A stretch of 64,000 nt of DNA, from the NCBI GenBank assembly GCA_026386805.1, contig JAPLMX010000236.1, positions 1 to 64,000 of the forward strand, read 5' to 3'. Shown here in pieces: positions 9,730 to 18,424 of this stretch (position 1 is the first letter of the stretch; every line of letters begins with the position of its first letter). The notes under the pieces were generated by a model that saw only the letters and a list, made by a program, of their open reading frames with translations, did no database searches and had not been told where the DNA came from. The translations under genes and the position numbers were made by a program. This stretch comes from Phycisphaerae bacterium. Lineage in GTDB: Bacteria; Planctomycetota; Phycisphaerae; Sedimentisphaerales; Anaerobacaceae.

Positions 9730-10677
9730 ATGGTACGCTTCCAATGCCAGCATTGTGGTGCAAAACTCCAGGTCTCGGAGGCACACGCCGGTAAGAAAGG
9801 CCGATGCCCTCGATGCACGAACGCACTCGCGGTCCCGCCGGTGCCCGAGCCGGAGTTGGAGCTGGTCAAAGAGGACACCAGCGCCGAGGCCCGCACTCCT
9901 TTGGCGGTGCGTCCGCAGCCGCTTCCGCTTGGCCAAGAGGACGACTCGCGAGAGCACCGGCTCGCCTCGCTCAGTCCTAATCCGGCCCCCGAGGACACCG
10001 GGGAGCGTCGATTGCCCTGGCCCATCGACATTCTGCTGTATCCCGCCAGCATGGGCGGACTGACGACCCTGGCGATCATGGTCGGGATTCCGCTTCTGCT
10101 GGAGGTCATTCCATTGCTTTCGATGCTGCTGTGGCCCGTCGGCATTGTGATTAGCCTCTACAGCATCTGGTATCTGGCCGAATGTGTCTGTGACAGCGCC
10201 AAAGGCGGAACTCGTGCGCCGATGGCCCTCGACACAGCCGACCTGGGTGAGATGGGGTCCCGAGTTCTATACCTGGCGGCCGTCTACCTTCTGTTCGTCT
10301 TTCCGGCGTTACTCTACGGGGCATTCGTGAATACGGCGGGTGCGGTCTTCTGGGGGCTCGTCGCCTGGGCGGTGATCTTCTTCCCGATGGGCTTGCTTGC
10401 CATGGTGATCCATGACTCGACGTCCGCGCTCAATCCACTTTTCCTGCTGGGCGCCATCCTTCGAACCTTTGTCCCATACGTCGGCTTGCTGCTTCTGGTC
10501 GGAATGCTCGCGGGTCTGTACTGGCTGATCCCAAGCCTGCGGGAAAGTGAGTCGGTTCTGGGCTGGTTCCTTGATGCCCTGAGGTCGTTCTTGACCGCGT
10601 ATCTGTCTTTCGTCGTGGCCCATGTCCTTGGGCGCTTCTATTGGCGCTGCCGTGAACGCCTCGATTGGGCGATATGA
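9730..10677 (+). CDS. Zinc-ribbon membrane protein, paralog 2
   Basis: This 315-residue protein shares the layout of the preceding gene: zinc ribbon (CQHC at residues 6-9 and CPRC near 27), a short acidic linker, then multiple hydrophobic segments ending in AHVLGRFYWRCRERLDW. The ATG at 9730 aligns with the paralog and has the same upstream bases GCGGGTCC; an in-frame start at 9646 would add unrelated sequence. Tandem duplication is evident. It ends 3 bp before the convergent hisD. Function unknown. Confidence 0.75.
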   Translation: MVRFQCQHCGAKLQVSEAHAGKKGRCPRCTNALAVPPVPEPELELVKEDTSAEARTPLAVRPQPLPLGQEDDSREHRLASLSPNPAPEDTGERRLPWPIDILLYPASMGGLTTLAIMVGIPLLLEVIPLLSMLLWPVGIVISLYSIWYLAECVCDSAKGGTRAPMALDTADLGEMGSRVLYLAAVYLLFVFPALLYGAFVNTAGAVFWGLVAWAVIFFPMGLLAMVIHDSTSALNPLFLLGAILRTFVPYVGLLLLVGMLAGLYWLIPSLRESESVLGWFLDALRSFLTAYLSFVVAHVLGRFYWRCRERLDWAI

Positions 10678-10680
10678 AGG

Positions 10681-12069
10681 TCACTCCCGTCGGCGGACTT
10701 GGACGCTCCTGGCGTGGGCGTCGAGACCTTCGGTTTGGGCCAACCGGATGATGTCATCGGCGGCGGCGGCAAGTTGCTCCGCCGTGTACTCGATCAGGCT
10801 GATGGATTTGACGAAATCGTTGCTGGTCAGGGCGCTGGAGAACCTGGCTCGACTGCCGGTGGGCAGAGTATGACTGGGTCCAGCCCAATAGTCGCCGACG
10901 GCCACCGGCGTATAGGGGCCGATGAAGACCGCCCCGGCGTTGGTGATCTTTTCAGCAATCTGACGGCTTTGATCTCCGCACTGGACTTCGAGATGCTCGG
11001 TGGCGAACTCATTTGCCAGTTGGACCGCGTCGTCCAGCCGGGCGACCACGATGATGCGGCTGAATCGCTTGAGCGACTGGGCCGCATCGGCCGCTCGCGG
11101 GAGCGATTCGAGCTGACGGTTTAGTTGTTCGAGGACGGCTTGGGCCAGTTGCGACGAATCGGTCAGGACGAGGGCGCTGCTGTCGGGTCCGTGCTCGGCC
11201 TGGCTGAGCATGTCGGTGGCCACCCAGGCGGGGTTCGCCTGATCGTTGGCGATGACGAGCACCTCGCTGGGCCCGGCGATCGAGTCGATGCCGACATAGT
11301 CGCCCGCCACGTTCTTCTTCGCCGATTGCACCCACTTATTGCCCGGCCCGACGATCTTGTCCACTTTGGCGATGGTCTGGGTCCCGAAGGCCAGTGCCCC
11401 CACGGCTTGCACGCCGCCGATCCGATAGACCTCGGTGACGCCCAGCTCGTGACAGACCGCGAGAATCACCGGATGAATCGTTCCGATTGCGGGTTGCGGA
11501 TTGCGGATTGCGGATTGAAGATTCGTGCCGGTGTTCTCCGCGCCAGCTCGGTATCTCGGGGGCGAGATGACCGCGATCTCTTTGACTCCTGCCACCTGCG
11601 CTGGGACGACCGTCATGATGACCGTCGAAGGCAGCGGGGCGGCCGCTCCTGGCACACACACGCCGGCCCGCCGAATGGGGACGTACTTAATGCCCGTGCC
11701 CTGTGAGAACTCCGACCGATGCCCGATGAAGATTTTCTCCTGGTAGGCTCTGACGTTGGCAATTGCCGTGCGGAGCGAGGCTAAGAGACTGCGGTCGAGA
11801 GAATCGTGCGCCTGCGACAGCTCGTCGGTCCCAATACGAAACTGCGATGGCTCCAGCTCAACGCCGTCGAATTTCTTCGTGTATTCGGCGACCGCCGGAT
11901 CGCCTCGGTCGGCGACATCGCGCAGGATGCTGACAACGGTGCGGTTCAGCTCGCTGTCAGGCCCGGCCAGCCTCGCCGCTTGGAGCATCTCCAAGCGGAG
12001 CCTCTGGAGCCTGGTCTCGAAGCCCGGTTTGGAGAACGAAAGAACAAGCTCTTGCAGCGACGGATTCAT
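10681..12069 (-). CDS. hisD: Histidinol dehydrogenase
   Basis: This 462-residue enzyme oxidises L-histidinol to L-histidine with two NAD per product, the last step of histidine synthesis. Recognisable segments are RRAGVCVPGAAAPLPSTVIM, VGPGNKWVQSAKK, IAGPSEVLVIA, the zinc-site SQAEHGPDS, the GDYWAGPSHTLPTG block and EGLDAHARS. About 14 residues at 182-195 (LQSAIRNPQPAIG) are encoded by a 7-bp repeat and look like an insertion between the second and third blocks. The protein is somewhat longer than the usual 425-435 residues, which fits an insert. It lies 6 bp after the secreted-protein gene, in an aconitase-led minus-strand set, with no other his gene nearby. Confidence 0.95.
   Translation of the reverse strand: MNPSLQELVLSFSKPGFETRLQRLRLEMLQAARLAGPDSELNRTVVSILRDVADRGDPAVAEYTKKFDGVELEPSQFRIGTDELSQAHDSLDRSLLASLRTAIANVRAYQEKIFIGHRSEFSQGTGIKYVPIRRAGVCVPGAAAPLPSTVIMTVVPAQVAGVKEIAVISPPRYRAGAENTGTNLQSAIRNPQPAIGTIHPVILAVCHELGVTEVYRIGGVQAVGALAFGTQTIAKVDKIVGPGNKWVQSAKKNVAGDYVGIDSIAGPSEVLVIANDQANPAWVATDMLSQAEHGPDSSALVLTDSSQLAQAVLEQLNRQLESLPRAADAAQSLKRFSRIIVVARLDDAVQLANEFATEHLEVQCGDQSRQIAEKITNAGAVFIGPYTPVAVGDYWAGPSHTLPTGSRARFSSALTSNDFVKSISLIEYTAEQLAAAADDIIRLAQTEGLDAHARSVQVRRRE
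11485..11525. repeat. Heptad repeat inside hisD
   Basis: At least four consecutive 7-bp units of the ATTGCGG type occur inside the hisD frame. They are read as LQSAIRNPQPAIG, the peptide expected from the reverse of the repeat. Flanking hisD sequence is intact on both sides. Confidence 0.85.
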
Positions 12070-12075
12070 GGTCTG

Positions 12076-12975
12076 TTATCGCCCGAAATTGCCATAGTTG
12101 TACACGATAATCGCTCGTTGGAGCAGGAGGTATTTCTTGCCCCTAAACTCGGTGACCAGCCCGGCCACGTTGAATCGGATCGGATCGAGGACCTGGGCCT
12201 GCTTCTGCAACGCCTCTTCCAGGGCGGTGCACGGGAGCAGCTCGTACCGGATGTTGTTGAGGTTCCAGCCGAGAGCGTAGGGAAGGAAAACCCAGGAGTT
12301 GGCAGTTGACAGTTGACCGTTGACGGTGGACGACCGAGAGCTGAGAGCTGAGAACTGGGAATTCCCAATCCGTCCGACGCAATTCACCAACACCCGCTCC
12401 AGAGGGACTTGGACCGGCGGCTTCTGGGCCTCCGTGGCTTTTCGCGGCCCGCGTAGCGGACGTTGCTTCTTCAGTTGTTCGAGCACTTCCGGTGGGATGG
12501 CTAGCTCAGGCACAACCGATTGCGGATCAGGGATTGCGGATTTCGGTTTCGGGCCGTTGCCCTCCGTCCTCTGCCCTGCGTCCTCTGGACTCTTGTCGTC
12601 TTTGAATTTGCTCAGCGGCAGGTAGTAGGTCGGATAGAGGTAGTTCTTCTCTTGAAAGCGTGTGACACGGGCGGAAAGCCGGTAGCGCGGGGCGAACCGG
12701 TCGTTCACGTCGGCGACCAACCGGCCGAGGGTGGCCGAGGGCAACAGCACAAAGCGCGTCCCGACCGGCAGCCGGTAGTCCGGCGTCTTCACGTCCATCG
12801 TCAGCTCGAACAGCCAAGTGTCGTTCGCGTCCACGTGCAGGAGTCTGCCGTCGACGCGATCGAGGACCGCCGTCCCGGGCAGGGGCTGTCTCGCGGTGGG
12901 CTGGGCGCCGAGGCCTGGGCCGGCGGTGAGCAGCAGCACGAAGAGAAAAGAACAGGTCCTATGATTGCACGGCAT
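12076..12975 (-). CDS. Secreted protein of unknown function with repeat-derived segments
   Basis: This 299-residue protein has an N-terminal signal peptide (hydrophobic SFLFVLLLTAGPGLGA). Its mature part has two conserved-looking regions (about 25-125 and 228-299) and a middle in which two stretches come from dispersed repeats: about residues 126-151 and 205-227 (with QFSALSSRSSTVNGQLS). The ATG at 12975 follows an AGAGG ribosome-binding site; an in-frame ATG at 12996 would overlap the upstream gene. It sits 6 bp before hisD and 10 bp after the LOG-like gene. No family was recognised. Confidence 0.6.
   Translation of the reverse strand: MPCNHRTCSFLFVLLLTAGPGLGAQPTARQPLPGTAVLDRVDGRLLHVDANDTWLFELTMDVKTPDYRLPVGTRFVLLPSATLGRLVADVNDRFAPRYRLSARVTRFQEKNYLYPTYYLPLSKFKDDKSPEDAGQRTEGNGPKPKSAIPDPQSVVPELAIPPEVLEQLKKQRPLRGPRKATEAQKPPVQVPLERVLVNCVGRIGNSQFSALSSRSSTVNGQLSTANSWVFLPYALGWNLNNIRYELLPCTALEEALQKQAQVLDPIRFNVAGLVTEFRGKKYLLLQRAIIVYNYGNFGR
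12296..12362. repeat. Two adjoining heptad repeats (TTGACAG and GAGAGCT types) inside a gene
   Basis: Units TTGGCAG, TTGACAG, TTGACCG, TTGACGG run with 7-bp period. They are followed by GAGAGCT, GAGAGCT, GAGAACT, also 7-bp. Both are oriented so that the minus-strand gene reads the stop-free strand; the other strand would give TGA. Confidence 0.8.
12524..12600. repeat. Compound heptad repeat inside a gene
   Basis: GGATTGC-type units (about 12524-12547) are followed by CCTCTG/CGTCCTC-type units (about 12563-12596), each with a 7- or 14-bp period. They are translated in the secreted protein as a Gln/Arg/Thr/Glu segment and a Ser-Ala-Ile-Pro segment. Confidence 0.7.
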
Positions 12976-12985
12976 GACAATCCTC

Positions 12986-13522
12986 TTAGCTCTCATGGTG
13001 CAACGCCTTTCTCAGCAAGTCAGCCACCTGTTCCGGACTCTCGGCAAAGGCCACCTGCTTCGGACACGCTGGATCGTCATTGGCCATCAGATCGACCAGC
13101 GGCCGCCAGAATCCGCCCGCCAGGACAATCGGTTTGGCCCCGTCGAGAAAGCCCTTGTTCTTCAGCTCCCAGACCGTTGCCAACTCCAGCAACGTCCCGG
13201 TGCCGCCCGGCAGCACAACATAGCCTCGGCCGAGCTCCACGAGCGTCCTAAGCCGCTCTTCGAGCGAGGCGGTCACGATCTCGCGTGTGACGTACTCGTT
13301 CGCCACGCTGTTTTTGAACGCCGAGCACGTCACGCCGATCACCGTGCTGCCGATTCCCGCGGCACCTTGGGCCGCCGCGAGCATCGTGCCGCGATAACCG
13401 CCGTTGGCGATGGCGAAACCCGCCTGCGCGAGCGCCCGGCCCACCTGCTCGGCAAGGACATAAGCCGGCTCGCCCTGCTTGGCCCGCCCCGTCCCGAACA
13501 CACTGACGACAATCTCATCCAT
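12986..13522 (-). CDS. LOG/DprA-like Rossmann protein (TIGR00725-like)
   Basis: This 178-residue protein matches the single-domain LOG-like (SLOG) fold: VSVFGTGRA at the N-terminus, ANGGYRGTMLAAAQGA near residues 40-55, and the diagnostic PGGTGTLLELATVWEL at about 105-120. Relatives bind nucleotide-like ligands; some LOG proteins cleave cytokinin nucleotides, but this branch is uncharacterised. Its ATG overlaps the last 8 bases of the aconitase gene, so the two are probably translationally coupled. The secreted-protein gene follows. Cytoplasmic location expected. Confidence 0.8.
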   Translation of the reverse strand: MDEIVVSVFGTGRAKQGEPAYVLAEQVGRALAQAGFAIANGGYRGTMLAAAQGAAGIGSTVIGVTCSAFKNSVANEYVTREIVTASLEERLRTLVELGRGYVVLPGGTGTLLELATVWELKNKGFLDGAKPIVLAGGFWRPLVDLMANDDPACPKQVAFAESPEQVADLLRKALHHES

Positions 13523-15488
13523 GGGCTTTGCTGCGCGTGTAGTTCAGCAGTCCCGCCGACAGGAGGATGTCCCGGTCTCGGCCCGACAGCTCCAGCTTGC
13601 CCATGAAGGCGAAGGAGCCGTCGCGCTTGGCGATCCGGACCTCGCCGCGGCTGCGGATCGCCCCGAGGAGGTCCTCGATAACCAACTCATCGCCGGCCTG
13701 GAGCTTGTCATAGTCGGAGGGGTCCGCGAACCGGATCGGCACGATGCAGAAGTTGATCAGGTTCGCCCGGTGGATGCGCTCGATGCTCCGCGCGATCACG
13801 GCCCGCACGCCGAGGTACATCGGGCACAGGGCCGCGTGCTCCCGCGAGGAGCCCTGGCCGTAGCTCTCGCCCGCCACGATCACGCCGGCGACGCCCTGGC
13901 TCTTGAGCTTCAGCGCCCGCTCGGCGAACGTGGGCTTACCCGGCTCGTTGAAGCAGTTGAACACCACTTTCGCGTATTTCGGGACGTTCGAACGGAGTTT
14001 CAAAAACGTCCCGGCGGGCATGATGTGGTCGGTCGTGATCTTGTCGCCGCACTTGAGCAGGACCTGTCCGACGAGCTTGCCCGGCAGGCTTGCCGGCGCC
14101 TCGGGCACCACGATCGTGCTACCCCGCAGGACCTGGGCCGCCTTCGCCTGGTCCTCCGACAAAGGCGGCTGAATCATGCTGTCGTCGATCTGGAACTCGC
14201 GCGGCATCTTGATCTTGGGATACTCGATTCCCATCTTCTGCGACAGATCGCGCGGGTCGGTGACCACGCCCGTCAGCACGGAGGCGACCGCCGTCTCGGG
14301 GCTGACCAGATAGACTTGGTCGCCCTTGGTGCCGGTCCGGCCGGCGAAGTTGCGGTTGAACGTTCGCAGGCTCACGGTGCCGTCGGCCGGCGAGAAACCC
14401 TGCCCGATGCACGGTCCGCAGGCGGATTCCAGGATGCGCGCCCCGGCCGCGATCAGGTCCGCCAAGGCCCCGTTGGCGGCCAGCATGTTCAGCACTTCCC
14501 GGCTGCCCGGCGCGACGGCGAATTCCACCAGCGGGTCGATCCGCCGGCCCTTGAGCACCCGCGCCGTCATCATCAGGTCGGCGAAGCTCGAATTCGTGCA
14601 ACTGCCGACCGCGATCTGCCCGACCTTCTTGCCCGCGATCTCGCGAATCGGCCTGATATTGTCCGGCGAGGACGGGCAAGCCGCCATTGGCTCCAGGGTC
14701 GATAGATCGATTTCGATCACGCGGTCGTACACGGCATCCTTGTCCGCCGCGAGCGGCCGGTAGTCCTGCTCGCGTTTTTGGGCCGCGAGGAATCTCTTTG
14801 TCTGCTCGTCGCTGGCGAAGATGCTTGCGGTGACGCCCAGCTCGGCGCCCATGTTCGTGATGGTCGCCCGCTGCGGCACCGTCAGGTTCTTCGCACCCGC
14901 CCCGAAGTACTCGACCGCCCAGCCGACGTTGCCTTTCGTCGTCAACTCGCCGAGTAGTCCCAGAATGATGTCCTTGGCGGCCACCCAGTCGCCGAGCCTG
15001 CCGGTCAGCCTCACGCCCAGCACCTTGGGGCACTGGAGATAGAACGGCCCGCCTCCCATCGCGACGGCCACGTCGAGTCCGCCGGCCCCGATGGCGAGCA
15101 TGCCGATCCCGCCCCCGGTGGGCGTGTGCGAATCGCTGCCCAGTAGGGTCGCCCCCGGCTTGCCGAACCGTTCGAGGTGGACTTGGTGGCAGATGCCGTT
15201 GCCCGGCCGGGAATGGTAGACACCGCTCTTGGCGGCCACCGTCTGAAGGTACAGGTGGTCGTTGTGGTTCTCCGGCCCGAAGCCGGCCATGTTGTGATCG
15301 ACGTAGCTGACGGACAGATCCGTCTTGACCCGCCCGACGCCCATCGACTCGAACAGCAGAAAGGCCGTCGTGCCGGTCGCGTCCTGGGTCAGAGTCTGGT
15401 CGATCCGAATCCCGATCTCCTCGCCCGCCGTCAGTTGGCCTTCGACCAAGTGCTCTTGCAGTATTTTGGAAACCAGCGTATTGCCCAA
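13515..15488 (-). CDS. Aconitate hydratase
   Basis: This enzyme of about 657 residues isomerises citrate and isocitrate through a [4Fe-4S] cluster. Visible features are LLGSDSHTPTGGGIGM, the cluster cysteine in VGSCTNSSFAD, the CGPCIGQG pair, NRNFAGRTG, and the swivel-domain GESYGQGSSREHAAL. Length and order fit the short single-chain aconitases found in some anaerobes rather than the 890-residue AcnA. The start is taken at TTG 15488, with AGGAG seven bases upstream; the frame is open to 15575 but that extension lacks family resemblance. It heads the minus-strand set that continues with the LOG-like gene, a secreted protein and hisD. Confidence 0.92.
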   Translation of the reverse strand: MGNTLVSKILQEHLVEGQLTAGEEIGIRIDQTLTQDATGTTAFLLFESMGVGRVKTDLSVSYVDHNMAGFGPENHNDHLYLQTVAAKSGVYHSRPGNGICHQVHLERFGKPGATLLGSDSHTPTGGGIGMLAIGAGGLDVAVAMGGGPFYLQCPKVLGVRLTGRLGDWVAAKDIILGLLGELTTKGNVGWAVEYFGAGAKNLTVPQRATITNMGAELGVTASIFASDEQTKRFLAAQKREQDYRPLAADKDAVYDRVIEIDLSTLEPMAACPSSPDNIRPIREIAGKKVGQIAVGSCTNSSFADLMMTARVLKGRRIDPLVEFAVAPGSREVLNMLAANGALADLIAAGARILESACGPCIGQGFSPADGTVSLRTFNRNFAGRTGTKGDQVYLVSPETAVASVLTGVVTDPRDLSQKMGIEYPKIKMPREFQIDDSMIQPPLSEDQAKAAQVLRGSTIVVPEAPASLPGKLVGQVLLKCGDKITTDHIMPAGTFLKLRSNVPKYAKVVFNCFNEPGKPTFAERALKLKSQGVAGVIVAGESYGQGSSREHAALCPMYLGVRAVIARSIERIHRANLINFCIVPIRFADPSDYDKLQAGDELVIEDLLGAIRSRGEVRIAKRDGSFAFMGKLELSGRDRDILLSAGLLNYTRSKAHG

Positions 15489-15598
15489 ATCAGTCACTCC
15501 TAAAGACTCCGAAGCCGCCAATCTACCAGAAATCGGGCCAAAACACAAACATCGGATTCCACGCTCGGGACGCACGACCGGATTGTGCCACCCATCTT

Positions 15599-15706
15599 GT
15601 CATCCTGAGCGCAGCGAAGCATCTGGCCATAGCGAGAGAAGTTCCGTTCGCATACGTCCGGGGTCCATCATTCCCGGGCGAGATGCTTCACTTCGTCCAG
15701 CATGAC
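15599..15706. repeat. Long palindromic dispersed repeat (GTCATCCTGA family)
   Basis: It begins GTCATCCTGAGC and ends with a variant of the inverse (CCAGCATGAC), with inner arms around GCATCTGG and GAGATGC. It lies in the divergent region between aconitase and the alpha-toroid protein gene. Confidence 0.75.
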
Positions 15707-15748
15707 AAGGGGGGAATCTGGTACAATGGTGTACTGGAAGGTTCTGAA

Positions 15749-16654
15749 ATGGCACTGACGGACACAAATGAGAAGTCGCAACTTGGCCTCCTCGAAGAGC
15801 GATTTGTCGAGGGGGTAGGTTTCCCGAATCGGCCGGGCGGTGGATTTCGGCCGGATGCGACCTCCTGGGCCATCCTGGCACTGGAGGCGGCGGGCAGCGC
15901 AAGCGGCGTCGCTGGAAAAGCCCGGCGACTGCTCGCCAACGCCCAGAGTGAGGACGGGCGGGTGTGTGTCTCGCCGCAGCACCCGGATGCCTGCTGGCCC
16001 ACGCCGCTGGCGGCCCTCGCGTGGCATGGGGCGCCGGAGTTTGACCAGCCTCGCGACAAGGCCATTCGCTTCCTGCTCGAATTCGACCAGCTTGGGGTCC
16101 TGGACGGCCCGCAGACGGGCGAAAGCCATGACGTGACGATCCGGGGCTGGCCCTGGATCGCCAAAACACACCCGTGGGTGGAGCCGACGGCGTATGTCCT
16201 TCTGGCCCTGCGGGTCTGCGGCCGCGGGTCGCACAGTCGGACGCAGGACGCCGTGCGCCTTCTGATGGACCGCCAACTGGCCAACGGGGGTTGGAACGTC
16301 GGCACCACCGTCACCTTCGGCAAGCAGATGTGGCCAACGCCGGAGGCGAGCGGACTGGGTCTGCAAGCCCTGGCGGGTCTCGTGCCCAAGCCGGCCGTCC
16401 AGAGGAGCATTGAGTACCTGCGGTCGCAACTGCCGACCCTGAACGCGCCGATGTCCCTTGCGTGGGCGATTCTGGGGCTGCACGCGTGGCAAGAGACGCT
16501 CGACCAGCCGCACGAGCGAATCCTTCAGGTCCTGGCCAGCCAGGAGCAACTCGGTCCGTATGACACGTTCTCCCTGGGCCTGCTCCTGCTGGCCTGGCAC
16601 TGCGACACAGGTTTGGTTCGCCATCTGGAGGACAAAAGACAGGCAGCAAAGTAG
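15749..16654 (+). CDS. Alpha-toroid protein (prenyltransferase/squalene-cyclase-like repeats)
   Basis: This 301-residue protein shows repeated helical-barrel motifs of the terpenoid cyclase/protein prenyltransferase fold, such as PDATSWAILALEAAG, VEPTAYVLLALRVCG, QLANGGWNVG and MSLAWAILGLHAW. The catalytic DxDD of squalene-hopene cyclases is not evident, so enzymatic activity is doubtful. The ATG at 15749 follows GGAAGG; upstream in-frame residues come from a repeat element. No signal peptide is visible. The stop codon TAG belongs to a palindromic repeat. The DUF362 gene follows after 255 bp and may be functionally linked. Confidence 0.7.
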   Translation: MALTDTNEKSQLGLLEERFVEGVGFPNRPGGGFRPDATSWAILALEAAGSASGVAGKARRLLANAQSEDGRVCVSPQHPDACWPTPLAALAWHGAPEFDQPRDKAIRFLLEFDQLGVLDGPQTGESHDVTIRGWPWIAKTHPWVEPTAYVLLALRVCGRGSHSRTQDAVRLLMDRQLANGGWNVGTTVTFGKQMWPTPEASGLGLQALAGLVPKPAVQRSIEYLRSQLPTLNAPMSLAWAILGLHAWQETLDQPHERILQVLASQEQLGPYDTFSLGLLLLAWHCDTGLVRHLEDKRQAAK

Positions 16655-16710
16655 GGCGAGCGTCCCCGCTCGCCAAGTATTCTTATGCGGGGAGCCTGCC
16701 CCCGCGAAGT
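16651..16710. repeat. Palindromic GTAGGG repeat overlapping a stop codon
   Basis: GTAGGGCGAGCG and CGCTCGCC form one hairpin, and GCGGGGAGCCTGCCCCCGC a second. The TAG in the leading GTAGGG is the stop codon of the upstream gene. The same arrangement recurs at 30659, 40284 and 42225. Confidence 0.75.
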
Positions 16711-16909
16711 ACATGTTTGGCTTGACGAGTGATGCTTTGGGTGGCACGGCCAAACTCGTTTGACCGTGCTCCCTGTGATGCGTCTCTGGTGTAGGAAGAC
16801 ACGCTCAAGCTTCGCGGCTCAAGAGAGCTGCTTCGCTTGGGCGTGCCACCCAGACGAAGATTGTCGTGCGGGGACGCACGACCTACAGAACTGATTCGCG
16901 AAGTGAACA

Positions 16910-17947
16910 ATGATCCGTTCGCGTCTAAAAAAACAACCATCGGGCAAGATCTCGCGGCGTGAGCTGCTGGTGGATGGACTGGCCGCCGTGGGTATCGGCA
17001 CGACGGGGGCGCTCCTGCGCAACTACCTCCACGAGCGATCACGCAAGGCCCGGGTCTTCATCGCCAAGGCCGGTTCCTACGAGGCGGATTTGATCTCGCC
17101 CATCGCGGACGGGCTTCGCAGTCTCGGTATCGGCCCGGCCCAGGTCCGGGGCAAGCGCATCCTGCTCAAGCCGAACTTCGTCGAGACCCAGCGCGGCACG
17201 ATCCACATCTGCACCCGGCCGGAGGTGGTCTTCGCAGCGGTCGAGGTCTTTCGCAGGCTTGGGGCAGCGACCGTCCTGATTGGCGAAGGCCCCGGGCACT
17301 GCCGGGACACCGACCGGGTCCTCGACGAGGCCCAGATGGCCGAGGCCCTCGTCGAGAACAAGACACCTTTCGTCGATCTCAACAACGACGACCTGGTCGT
17401 CCGGCCGAACGCCGGCGGTAGGAGCGGCTTGGCGACACTGACTTTGCCCGCGACGGCGGCCCAGGCCGATTGGATCGTCTCCATGCCCAAGATGAAAACG
17501 CACCACTGGGTCGGCGTCACCCTCTCGATGAAGAACCTCTTCGGCCTGATGCCCGGCATCGTTTACGGCTGGCCCAAGAACGTCTTCCACTGGGCCGGGA
17601 TCGAGCAGGCGATCCTGGACATCCACGCGACGGTCAAGCCGCAGCTCGCAATCATCGACGGCATCGTGGGCATGGAAGGCGACGGCCCGATCGTGGGTAC
17701 GCCCAAACATGCCGGCGTGCTCGTGATGGGCCAGGACCTGGCCGCCGCCGATGCGACCGCCGCCCGGATCATGGGCATCGACCCGCTGAAGGTGACGTAC
17801 CTGAGATCCGCCCCCGGTGGGCCGGGCGCCATCGCGGCCCAAAACATCCTCCAACGCGGCGAGACCATCGCGGCCGTGCGAACCGATTTCCAGCTCCTCG
17901 ATGCCATCCCCGCCCACCTGGGCCTCCGCCTGGCGCAGTCGCTTTGA
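16910..17947 (+). CDS. DUF362 domain protein with twin-arginine-like leader
   Basis: This 345-residue protein belongs to the DUF362 family: KRILLKPNFVE near residues 82-92, IGEGPGH, PKMKTHHWVGVTLSMKNLFG and a GIVGMEGDGPIVG block. The N-terminus has SRREL followed by a hydrophobic stretch (LLVDGLAAVGIGTTGALL), consistent with Tat export or a membrane anchor. The family is poorly characterised and often linked to Fe-S or metal-containing proteins, although no ferredoxin domain is present here. It follows the alpha-toroid gene on the same strand and precedes a DUF503 gene by 59 bp. Confidence 0.8.
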   Translation: MIRSRLKKQPSGKISRRELLVDGLAAVGIGTTGALLRNYLHERSRKARVFIAKAGSYEADLISPIADGLRSLGIGPAQVRGKRILLKPNFVETQRGTIHICTRPEVVFAAVEVFRRLGAATVLIGEGPGHCRDTDRVLDEAQMAEALVENKTPFVDLNNDDLVVRPNAGGRSGLATLTLPATAAQADWIVSMPKMKTHHWVGVTLSMKNLFGLMPGIVYGWPKNVFHWAGIEQAILDIHATVKPQLAIIDGIVGMEGDGPIVGTPKHAGVLVMGQDLAAADATAARIMGIDPLKVTYLRSAPGGPGAIAAQNILQRGETIAAVRTDFQLLDAIPAHLGLRLAQSL

Positions 17948-18006
17948 CGATTCCTCTTGCATGCTCCGCGTCCTGTGCGGTTCAATGTCAGTTGAGGAGG
18001 ATACGA

Positions 18007-18291
18007 ATGCTGGTCGGTGTTATGACGGCTCAGTTGCACTTGCCGGGCGTGGGTTCGCTCAAGGACAAGCGCCATATCGTCAAGAGCGTGATCGGACGGC
18101 TCCAGAGCCGGTTCAACGTCTCGGTCTCCGAGGTCGAGCACCAGGACAGCCACACCAGTGCGGTCCTGGGCCTCGCCGTGGTCTCCAACGAGCGGGCCTT
18201 CATCGACCAGCAGCTCGACGCCATCCTGACCTTCATGCGAAACGACGGCCGCTTCTACTTGGGCCAGGTCGAACGCGAGATCTTCTCGTAA
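18007..18291 (+). CDS. DUF503 family protein (YlxP-like)
   Basis: This 94-residue protein has the family pattern MxVGxxxxxLxLPxxxSLKDKRxIVKS, seen here as GVMTAQLHLPGVGSLKDKRH, and a C-terminal strand-helix region. In other bacteria the gene (ylxP) lies in the nusA-infB-rbfA neighbourhood; here it does not. The exact function is unknown. The ATG at 18007 follows a strong GAGGAGG ribosome-binding site. Confidence 0.85.
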   Translation: MLVGVMTAQLHLPGVGSLKDKRHIVKSVIGRLQSRFNVSVSEVEHQDSHTSAVLGLAVVSNERAFIDQQLDAILTFMRNDGRFYLGQVEREIFS

Positions 18292-18424
18292 ACCCTCCTG
18301 CCAAAATGGCACGGCAAATGTGGCAAATCCGCTCGGCTTGCCGGGGCTGAACCTCCGGCCTGGGGTTTTCGTAATTGGCTTAGCGAGAACGAGTTACGTC
18401 GCTGGGGTGGTTGCCGTGGATCGT

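Noticed and set aside
13479-14705. Long plus-strand frame inside aconitase
   Set aside because: It is the antisense of the aconitase gene, rich in His/Arg/Leu as typical for a GC-rich shadow, and has no recognisable family. The same applies to long frames antisense to recA/alaS (4072-5775), dnaK (18900-20168), terminase (42974-44329) and capsid (55502-56818).
15489-15575. Upstream start for aconitase at 15575
   Set aside because: The extra 29 residues (RPERGIRCLC and following) do not resemble aconitase, while TTG 15488 has AGGAG at the correct distance.
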